Source: Anaerolineae bacterium
GTDB lineage: Bacteria; Chloroflexota; Anaerolineae; Caldilineales; Caldilineaceae
Length of the DNA: 64,000 nucleotides
Reading direction: 5' to 3'
Assembly (NCBI GenBank): GCA_030432295.1
Contig: JAUIHI010000024.1
Location: 1 to 64,000 of the forward strand
A program made the translations under genes and the position numbers. The notes beneath the pieces were generated by a model that had not been told where the DNA came from, searched no databases, and saw nothing but the letters and a program-made list of their open reading frames with translations. Position 1 is the first letter of the stretch. Each line of letters begins with the position of its first letter. Shown one piece after another: positions 23,301-30,900 of the stretch.

Positions 23301-23906
23301 GTGCGGGGCCATAACGAACTGGCGCTGATCGAAGGCCTGACATTGCATCAGCGGGTGGATGCGAATGGTGTCGGTCCCTACGGATTGGCAGCCAATCGAG
23401 CAGACAACGAACTGATTGTTACCCACCGGGACTCTGGGGTGGCCAAGGTCTTTGCCCGCAGCAACGGTCAGTGGACGCTTCAGCCAGGGACTCTGGAATT
23501 TGGCTACCGGGCTGTTCCCTTTGAAGCAACCTACAACCGGGACAACGGCAAGCTCTATGTCGCCTACGTCCTGCCTGGCGGGGTCTGGAATGTGGGTATA
23601 TTCCAGCGCCAGGGGGCAACCCAGTATATCCACATTGGGGATGTGGAAGTGGGCAATGGGGGTGACCTCAACGACGGCGATGTGGGTGGCACAGGACTGC
23701 TGGTGAATCCGGCCACGGGCCACGTCCTCAATGCGAATACAGCAGCGGACAGCGTCAGTGTGATCGACGGCGATACAAATCAGGTAATCGCCACTGTCAC
23801 AACCGGGGACGATCCCTTTACTCTGACTGTCAACCCGGAGACTGGGATCGTCTATGTCGCTCTGCGTCGAGGCAATCGCCTGGCAACGTTTACAGATGTC
23901 GAATAG
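14328..23906 (+). CDS. Giant 3192-aa exported modular surface protein
   Basis: Signal peptide (LLPSVFGLLLLLLLSQG, cleavage after GIGAAN). Domains with approximate residues: IgGFc-binding-like N-terminal region (41-505, VVYYDHWEDGYE); DUF11-like (508-640); beta-sandwich (642-758); scaffold domain (767-1398) interrupted by two jelly-roll modules (808-973 and 1025-1200); beta-sandwich (1399-1508); three DUF11-like domains (1508-1891); SdrD_B-like domain (1895-1991, GVYDDITNGDGVKDTGEPG); Thr/Pro/Glu/Asp repeat (1993-2505); second SdrD_B-like domain (2506-2621); short Thr/Pro stretch; DUF11-like domain (2718-2854); IYLPLIWG; YVTN propeller (2875-3192). It is probably an adhesin, sheath or matrix protein. 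No LPXTG or C-terminal helix is present, so surface retention is unexplained. GTG 14328 was chosen, with GGGG about 10 nt upstream; an in-frame TTG at 14265 also exists. Base composition dips in the jelly-roll region. Confidence 0.8.
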   Translation: MSSRVASLLHLGSLRRLLPSVFGLLLLLLLSQGIGAANLPPVQTFFILLPEQQTRTSLAAIDTGGNVGTVIDSVISIVATGSGTVVYYDHWEDGYELDVTNPTQSSTQIWGDGNAANGDASSALVCGVACAGDVINGGNVIALRNNVSLPRNSGTTLYDGRDKVSSTQAVAVTRAEWAVEPGPVLSGAVEVMPVAKYGTAYEIPVGQNLTSNQMFEYAALFVMAGSDNTACTFNGAGFNLSAGQNYHKSGGVNAGDKLVCDKPVQAHLITGDVGSRYESRWFTLVPDAQWSSSYFAPVGTTSFSDPADVWIYNPSDGSSISVTMETLSGTSNVNVPANSAVRVAMPGDSGAHLFSPSGSPFFAISTVDSDQSGSSNQSYDWGYSLVPESNLTQMAVVGWGPGSSDGTANGSPVWVMASKATTVYVDYDGQDATCPSTINGNCYDIALPMVPLQSRTVYDPSGDNDQTGMRLFTADGTLITGAWGQDPDVARPGNPFLDMGTTVLPFPQVQLVKEWALLIDAGSDGNVTPFVDTLVYTITLNNSGVVPVANIVVSDTLSAELYYVNDSTTVDGSPQADDLSGATRFPLDEGGLAVAGLDVGESALFVYQATAGNVSSVTNTAVARSSLFDLTDQVDIPVDQGNITACSVDFISGLGGGLASFYQANGTLYVRLSDGDQNTTGGQEVVTVTLYNPTTTDRETLSLTETTGSSGIFEGSLPSSTTDGQGVEDGTLYAQVGQSLSVSFSDTVFGDSCTDATPPAIAAPSQTKVLYLSADGSGSQVLDRIDPVATGDGTTVTSVLLGGLESGSVGDDFDGASGWLTGFSGNDGSENWTGDWLEIGESDGYSSGNVNVLFLSGESAIMKLGDERPYTGDNFGAQRHANLSGTTLAELSFKYRRSTMENNDYLTVEVSNNGGSSWTEIDRFTAGSDASFVSVSYDISTYAASDTSVRFLTHFEDNDFFDNFYLNDVAITYQKTAATATTFSQVLPMQADFIMPVGGLVTVTTHISATYAASTLVSTISQSSDDAEEEGPEGVVPGTVHPDSSDIELVEDFDSPVYGTMTAGLRFNNINIPRNATITSAKITFRAIEPDAPNTNNNTANLLIQGQAADNPTAFTAALNNISSRPRTTALANWAPSLWTMGTDYDTPDLSSIVQEIVDRSGWTANNSVAFIVTGSGSRSAEAWDTGGSNKPRLTIQYTVNQMPASPVITATLKHNGTTIATLTNTSHAAGLITWNGALGSNVTVNAGEQFILEIASAESDPFQIRYDSSTYPSKIDLPTTTVISVDSLGVYDAAYPGGSSINGGYNGQTVYVRATVSDPFGPSDIISATLNLSGTNVILDDTFVVDSTAGSKTYEYPWSTPATPGSYSINLTAYEGYEGISDSSATSLALDFLDMGTPGVIEFIDTSDNLVTSYDPAQEVCVQVADADQNTLPGSVETIDATVGVDGGASAVYTLTETGADTGLFRYCFGSPASDPFAPGDNLDADYTDPDDDTDSSHDNAVIIATNPAISISKTRTDPTDGTALVGDLVEFRIQVSNPGDTTLSTYILTDTFPSGSLAYVSASVTPSSVTASTLVWNLTDLPSGGQRSISVFYRATAAAVAANNSVSVTGIDENGAGVGPQNSSASVTITAPAVSVVKTRTSPATANLNDTVTFQILVTNTGSTQINNLPLRDSYPASCLQFASATPTETAAGGGTIGWDNIGPLNSGGGNRTVTVNFTVVGPCAPATNTGVVDSATDVNGDPVPSAQDDDLVTTNVDAPSLAVSKQLLSPASGVAELGDVITYSVRITNTGDTAITGLVLTDTYDSGFQSLADAQPVPPTSTGSSLAVWNPLVPGLPPLLAGESMAFTLSFTATATTSSTTNVITATGTDAFDRPAGPASGQADVQIVTYSYITGGVYDDITNGDGVKDTGEPGIAGVLIALSNGMTTTTDANGVFTFTVTAPGAYLIVETNSLGYISTGDTQGLNDDTILVNVSAGETSSGHNFLDRIPATPTPTSTSTPTPTNTHTPTPTATATPTHTDTPTATATHTETPTATPTDTETPTATPTHTDTPTATSTHTDTPTATPTHTETPTVTLTHTETPTATPTHTETPTATATATDTPTATPTHTDTPTATATATDTPTATPTHTETPTVTPTHTDTPTVTPTHTETPTVTPTHTDTLTVTPTHTDTPTVTPTHTKTPTATPTHTETPTATPLPTDTSTATPTHTETPTVTPTHTDTPTATPTHTETPTVTPTHTDTPTATPTHTDTPTVTPTHTETLTVTPTHTETPTATPTRTDTPTVTPTHTDTPTVTPTHTDTPTVTPTHTETPTVTPTHTDTPTVTPTHAETPTATPTHTETPTATPTHTETPTATPTHTETSTVTPTHTDTPTVTPTDTETPTATPTHTDTPTVTPTHTDTPTATPTHTETPTDTPTATPTDIDTPTATPTHTDTPTVTPTHTETPTATPTHTETPTVTPTHTDTPTATPTHTETPTSSPTHTDTPTVTPTHTNTPVPTEPPAPLAAVGDWVWHDVNRNGMQDPGEPGLGGVVVNLHNQAGEVVDTTQTDSAGTYRFDNLTPGMYSLSFEAPAGYRFCATRVTRNQHDSDADANGATTPFLLAPSSDDNSWDAGLEVMPTATPTATETGTATATATATETATVTPTGTAVNTATPTNTPTATSTLTPTSTVTATPISTHTPTVTPTATATATATATATATATATFTPTPLPPLDEMAIEIRKSLVGQSSNQVVMGQVLTFLVEAINRSDRTLAVVQVYDRYELDGLEYLGSSIRAPQQNMAGNRGSLFWPDVTLDLGDISPGGQVSFTTVFRVVGYGSTENVAWLGSFIDGFGVEYPSPGVEVRVVVEAPPPSAGPSQIYLPLIWGPPLDISPPCDPVAGCETDSIHPKGMAYSTVQDTLYIVSRDTQRLIKINGRTGQILTSVETGNEPWDVVINEQTRRIYVSNFASGDVWVYDADSLALIVQIPVGSQPAIMEILPDIDTVAVVVRGHNELALIEGLTLHQRVDANGVGPYGLAANRADNELIVTHRDSGVAKVFARSNGQWTLQPGTLEFGYRAVPFEATYNRDNGKLYVAYVLPGGVWNVGIFQRQGATQYIHIGDVEVGNGGDLNDGDVGGTGLLVNPATGHVLNANTAADSVSVIDGDTNQVIATVTTGDDPFTLTVNPETGIVYVALRRGNRLATFTDVE
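20368..21831 (+). repeat. 30-bp coding minisatellite (TPTxTPTHT[E/D])
   Basis: About 48 tandem copies of a 30-bp unit encoding ten residues of the form ETPTVTPTHT or [10 protein letters not shown]. Glu and Asp mark the unit joints. Units differ mainly at third positions and at the Val/Ala residue, so the array is old enough to have drifted or is under recombination. It likely forms a glycosylated, rod-like stalk between the beta-sandwich part and the propeller. Confidence 0.92.
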
Positions 23907-24968
23907 TCGGTCATTGCAATGGGGACCTATGCCGACAGATATCCGACTATCGTTGGCCAGTTTGACGGGCAGATGCGTCTCTTCCTTCCTATGACTTCCC
24001 GCTGTCCTGAAAATAGCTTTGTATACACGGATAGAAAAGAACACGGATTTCTTCTGCGCAATCTGCGTCCTCTGCGAAATCTGCGTTCCTGTTTTCATCG
24101 TTATCGGTGTCAGCCGGTCGTGTCGCCTGATAGGTACTTTGACAACCCACTGTCGCCAGAAGGTGTACAGATATACTGAAGTCGGCAAACGCTCTGATCG
24201 GTCCTTCACTTTTCAGGGCATTTGTGCGTCCACCCACAAAATATAGGGCTGTGGCTGGTCATCGACTTTCCATTGGCGCCCTTTTGTTGTGGAGGGCGCT
24301 TTGGGCAATTGCATGAGAATCGACTATAGTTTGAGTAGCGTACGATTGTCTAACGGCGCAGGTGTCCCAGAAGTGATTTCGATGCGGGTGGAAACAACAC
24401 CCGCCTGCTCAATCAGCGCTGATCTGGAGTGCCCCTGAGTTCCCACCGAACCACGAAAATAAGGATTATCTGGAAATAGGGCTGTAATACTTTATGTAAC
24501 AATTGGATCGGAAACTAAGGTAGTCAGCCGAAATTGTGGGGTGTGTGAAATCGGCGCGACTTTCTTGACTCAGACGCTTTGGCCTTTACGAGATGTTCTG
24601 GCTTATAGGATCGGGGAGGACAATCCGGGAAGCTGCCGACAACCTGACAGCATCTTGTAACAAACACATTGGTTTTATTGTTGTAGTATCTTGTCGAGGA
24701 GGATGACACGAGCTTTTCATTACGCACGCCTCTGCCTCCACAGTTCCAGTGGAAGGTTCTGGCCAGAATGCCTGGTACTATTGGCACGCACAAGTAGGTC
24801 TCTTTTATCTGAAAATACTATTGCATTCATCTGCCTTTGCTTTATACTCTATGCAATTTTGTATATGCTTTATGTGGCTCTGACAATGCCTGCTTTGGTA
24901 TTGTATGCCCACAATCGTATGAAATAAGTATGACCAATAATGTCTACCCTTTTGAAGGAGTTGTTTTG
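23907..24968. other. 1.06-kb intergenic region with dispersed repeat
   Basis: No supported gene. At about 24029-24095 lies a run of related units (AACACGGATTTC, CTGCGCAATCTGCG, CTGCGAAATCTGCG) of a dispersed family that recurs in opposite orientation at 44618-44676. A weak hairpin GCGCCC/GGGCGC (24276-24299) followed by TTT could be a distant terminator. The AT-rich stretch 24800-24960 probably holds the promoter of the next gene. Confidence 0.5.
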
Positions 24969-27900
24969 ATGTCACACGGCAAACCGTTGTCCTATACTCG
25001 CCGTAAATGGATCGTCCACTTTGCGCTGTTGATCGCGCTGATCGTCAGTCTCTTCCCCGGTTTTGTGCCTGGGCTGGAGACGCCCACTGCGTCCGCGGCA
25101 GCTAACAATACCCTCTGCTATGCGGTGGCCGACGACGGCGACCGCCTGGTCACTATTAATCGTCTCACAGGTGGCAGCTTTCAGGACGTTGGCCCCCTGG
25201 GGGCTACGTCTGTGGAAGCCATTGAGTGGAGTTTAGACGCCACAATTCTCTATGCGGCCAACGGGGGCGTCTTTGGCAAAATCAATACCACAACCGGCGC
25301 TTTTACTCAGATCGGTTCGGGATTTGGCAGCGGATCGGGTACAGAGACGCCCGCGGCCAACAACAACGGCTCTGCGTCGTTCAATGATATGGATGGCCTG
25401 GCTATGGACGCCACCACCGGCATTATGTACGGGAGCCAGCGCAATGGCGACGGTAATGTGCCCGACGATGTGCTCATCCAGATCAATCTGACAACCGGCG
25501 CACATGTCCCCAACGCCTTTGGCGCGGGGAAGGATTTTGTCTCCATCAACACCAGCACCATCAATGCGGCGCTGAATGATGTGGACGATATCGCAGTGAA
25601 TCCTGTCGATGGACAGATGTATGCGGTCGCCAACAACAGTGGCGGCAGCGACCGGCTGGTCAAAGTCAATAAACTGACCGGTGCCGTCACCGATGTGGGC
25701 CGTCTGCGCTATTCAAACGGAACGACTGTGCAGGATATGGAAGGGTTCAGCTTCTATAACGACGGCACCTTCTATGGCACAACTGGCACCAGCAACGAAT
25801 TGTTTGAGATCGACACTGCCACCGGCATCGTGACGAAGATCGGTGATTTCACCAGCTATGGCGACTACGAAGCAGTAGGCTGTCTGGTGGCTGGTTCCAA
25901 TACTATCGAAGGCACGGTCTTTGAGGATGTGAATGGCAACGGGGTCTACAATTCTGGCACCGACACCGACCGTTCGAATGTGACCGTCCGCCTCTATCGG
26001 GACGCGGACAACAACGGCTCCTACGAGACACTGGTCAACACCACCACCAGCGCGGTCGACGGGACCTACCAGTTTGATGTGGGTCTGACAGGCAAATTCC
26101 AGGTGGTGGTGGATCAATCCACCCTGCCCCAATCGCCCACGCCCACCCTCTCCACACCGGCCAGCTACGATATCAATTTCACCGGCTATGGCAACACCAG
26201 CAGTGACAACGACTTTGGCTATGTGACCACCGGCTCTATCGGCAACTTTGTCTGGCTTGACATCGACAAAGACGGCGTGCAGGATGCCAATGAACCGGGT
26301 CTGCCCGGCATTGTCATGGAGCTAAACAACGGCACCTGTACTGCGGGTGTCAACTGCCCGACAACGACTACCGACGCAGACGGTCTCTACAGCTTTACCA
26401 ATCTCGATGCGGGAACCTACAGCGTCCGCGTCCTCAGCAACACCGCCGCGCTGGGATTGAGCCAGACCTACGACCCGGACGAAGCGGGCGTCTGCACTGT
26501 CTGTAATGCCAACGACGCCAGTATCGTTCTGGCCAATGGCCAGGTCTATGCCGCTGCCGATTTTGGCTATGCGGGCACAGCCAGCATCGGTGATTTTGTC
26601 TGGGATGACACCAACAACAATGGCGCCTACAATGCGGGCGAAGCCGGCCTGAGCGGTGTGGCTGTAGAGCTGACCTGGTATGGCGTCAACGGTGTGGCCG
26701 GCGGTGGGGACGACGTTATCTTCACGACGACGACCAACGGCGGCGGTGGCTATGATTTCACCAGCCTGCCCGCGGGAAACTACAGTGTCAACCCGGACAC
26801 CACTACCGCACCGGCTGGCTATGTGCTCACCACCGCCAACGATCCCCTGGACGTCAGCGTGACCAGCGGCCAGGATTACAACAACGCGGACTTCGGCCTC
26901 TACCGTGCGCCGGAAGCCATCAAGCAACTCTACTTCACAACCCCGGGTCAGGGGATGGATCGCATTAGCCCGGTCAATACCAACGATACCACCACCGCAG
27001 CCAGCGCCGCCCTGATTGTGCCCCAGACCAGTTATCAGGTGCGGGATGAGTTCAACGACGGCAAGGCTTACACAGGCAACGACGGCAGCCAAAACTGGAA
27101 GACCAATTGGATTGAAGTCGGTTCCGGCGAAACACCCACCGATCCTGATGGCGGCAAGATCAAAGTTGTGGAGAATCTGAATAAGCTTGGCTATTGTGGC
27201 GACGGCGACTTCTGTGTCGAGTTCAAGACGGCGGAAACGGTGGATGAGTATTACATCTACCGGGAAGTCGATATGAGCAACGCTGCCAGCGCGGTCAGCC
27301 GGGTCTTCTCTTTCAAATATTACTATAAGCTCGACGACGCCAACGCCCAGATGCAGGTGCAATACTCCTGTAATGGCGGTAGCAGTTGGACCGTCTTCCC
27401 TGGCGGCACGTTCAGCCAGGCGGGGGGTGAACAGACAGGAACCTTCTCCCAGTCTATCCCCTGTAGCACGAACAACACCCGTGTTCGCTTTACCAACACA
27501 GGCACGAAAAAGGACAAGACTTTCTCCTTCGACAATGCGGACATCAGTTGGGAACTGCCAGCCACACCCGACACGGAAACCTTCACCCAAAGCGCCACAT
27601 TGGTCAAACCCTTGACCCTGCCCGCCACCGGTGTGGTCACCGTCTCGACCTATCTTGACGTCACCGATGGCTTCATCGACCTGACCAAACCTGTGCCGAT
27701 GACCGCCACCCTGCGCCACAACAGCCCGGCCACGACTCTGCTCAGCCTGGGCAACCCTGTGGTGACGCCTCTGCTGCCTCCATTGCTCAACGACGTGGAG
27801 GACCGATTCCCGACCAAGGGCAGTTATACGGGCAATGCAGGCAGTGTCAATTGGACTACTATTTGGGAGGAAGACCTGGACGGCAACGATGCCGGGGGCG

Positions 27901-30900
27901 GTGACATCAAAGTAGACGATCCCAGCGAGTGTCCCAGCGCGCCCTGTCTGTCAATCAAAGCCAATGCGGTCGGCATTGGGGTTCGCCGCCAGGCCAATCT
28001 AAACGGCGCTGTCTCGGCGATTCTTACCTACGATTACAAAAATCTGCTGGAAGATACGGATCAGATTGTGGTTGAAGTCTCGGGGAATGGCGGTCTGAGC
28101 TATACGCCTGTCCATGTCCATACGGCCAGTTCGCCCATCGGCGAAGCTGACAGTGTCACCATCGACATCACCCCCTATGCTTCGGCCAATACGGTGGTGC
28201 GTTACCGGGTTGTGGTCGCCGATGCCCACAAGATCCTCTATATTGACAATGTACGCATCACCTACGCGGTCAACCAGGGCTTCTATCTGGCAACCTGGAC
28301 CGGGGCCATCCCCAGCAATACGACTGTGCCCAGCGGTTCCGCCATCTCGGTGGATGTGACTTCGGCGGTGGGTGGCAGCACAATGAAGGTGCTTTACGAC
28401 AGCAGTACCTATCCGTCCCAGTTGAATATGAAGGTCAGCAGCTTTATCAATGTGGATTCCCTGGGAATCTACACCGCGGCCAATCCCGGCGGCAGTCTGG
28501 TCACAGAGAGCGCGCCCGGCGATACAGTCTACATTCGTGCCACAGTGAGCGATCCCTTTGGTGCAGCCGACATCACCAGCATCGATCTGGGCATTACTGA
28601 CATCGGCTGCGGCTCGGTCAGCACAACGCTCAGTTCGCCCATCGCTTCTACGGCCAGCACCAAAACCTTCGAATACGCCTGGAATGTGGGGGCCTGCACT
28701 GGGGACTATCTGGCGACTGTCACTGCCCACGAAGGCACAGAGGGCGTCACCGCCCGCAAGGCCATCCCCCATACGGTTCTGGTCTCCAAAGTGAATGTTA
28801 CCGGCACTGTCTTTGACGATGCCAACGGCTCTCAGGTGCAGAATGGCGGGGAGTTGGGCACGAATGCGGGTACGCTGAAGGTGAATCTGATCGGTGCCAG
28901 TGGCAATGTCTCTGCCACGACCACAGTGGACGCCAACGGTCTCTACACCTTTACGGATGTGCCAACCAATGCAACCTACGAACTGCAACTGACGACAGTT
29001 GCGGGAACAATCGGCCAGCCCAAACCAGCCACGACTCTGCCCAGCAATTGGGTGACGACCGGCGAGAATACGGACGGCACGCCGGACGGCACGCCCAACA
29101 GTCTGCTGGCCCTGAACGTAGCGACAACGGATGTCACAGGCAAGAACTTCGGTATCGAGCAACTGCCCAATAGCGACAACAAGACCGCTGCCTCCCAGCC
29201 CAATCCGGGCGGCACGACCAAAGTCACGGCTCCCACCCTTACCGGGACAGACCCGGAAGACGGGGCATTGAGCACGGGCATGACCCTGACTATCACCAGT
29301 CTGGCTACGAATGGCACGCTCTACTACGACAATACACCGGTCACGCTGAATCAGGTCATTGCCAATTATGACCCGGCCAAACTGACTGTGGACCCGGTGG
29401 ACGGCGCAGTGACTGTCAGCTTCGGCTATGCAGTCAAAGATGCTGCGGCCAAGAGCGACCCGACCCCGGCCACAGTGACAATGCCCTTCCATCTGCTGAG
29501 CCTTTCTGGCACAGTCTTCGACGATGCCAACGGTTCCCAGGTGCAGAACGGCACGGAGCCGGGCACGAACGCGGGCGGGCTGAATGTCAACCTGCTGGAC
29601 GGCAGCAACAATGTGGTGGCGACAACGCCAGTGGCGGCCAACGGGACATACAATTTCCCCAGCGTCACGCCCAACACCAGCTATACCCTGCAACTGACGA
29701 CTATTGCGGGCACGCCCGGTCAACCGGCCCCGGCAGTGGCCCTGCCCAGCAATTGGGCAACCACCGGCGAGAATACCGCGGGCACGCCCGACGGCACCCC
29801 CAACAGTCTCTTGACGGCTGTGGTGGCGACGAGCAACGTGACCCAGAAAAACTTCGGTATCGAGCAACTGCCCGATAGCAATCCGGTCAGCGCTGCCTCC
29901 CAGCCCAATCCGGGTGGCACTATCGCGGTGACTGTCCCTGCGCTCTCTGGCACAGACCCGGAAGATGGGGCACTGGGCACGGGCATGACCCTGACCATCA
30001 CCAGCCTGGCTACCAATGGCACGCTCTACTACAACAATACGCCCGTCACGCTGAATCAGGTCATCACCAACTATGACCCGTCCAAACTGACGGTGGATCC
30101 GGTGGATGGGAATGTAGCCGTCACCTTCACCTATGCCGTCACTGATGCCGCAGGCAAGACCGACCCAACCCCGGCCACGGTGGCGCTGCCTTTTGGCACG
30201 CTGAGCCTGACCGGCACTGTCTTCAACGATGCCAACGGCTCCCAGGTGCAGAACGGCACGGAACCGGGCACGAACGCGGGCGGGCTGAATGTCAACCTGC
30301 TGGACGGCAGCAACAATGTGGTGGCGACGACGACGGTGGATGCCAACGGGCTGTACACCTTTACCAGTGCAGCGCCCAACACCACCTATACATTGCAACT
30401 GACGACGAATCCGGGCACACCGGGCCAACCGGCTCCGGCTGTGGCTCTGCCCAGCAATTGGGTGACCACCGGTGAGAACACCGCGGGCACACCCGACGGT
30501 GCACCCAACAGTCTGTTGACGGCTATTGTCGTCACCTCCAATGTGACCCAGAAGAACTTCGGCATCGAGCAGTTGCCCAACAGCAACCCGGTGCTTGCGC
30601 CGAGCCAGCCCAATCCGGGTGGGACTATCTCGGTGACTGTGCCTGCGCTCTCCGGCACAGACCCGGAAGACGGGGCACTGAGCACCGGTATGACTTTGAC
30701 CATCACAAGCCTGCCCACCAACGGCACGCTCTACTACAACAATACACCGGTCACCCTGAATCAGGTCATCACCAACTATGACCCGGCCAAACTGAAGGTG
30801 GACCCAGTGGATGGGCCAGTCAATGTCTCATTCACCTATGCAGTCCACGACGCCGCTGGGGAAGTAGACCCGACCCCAGCCAACGTGAATATACCCTTTG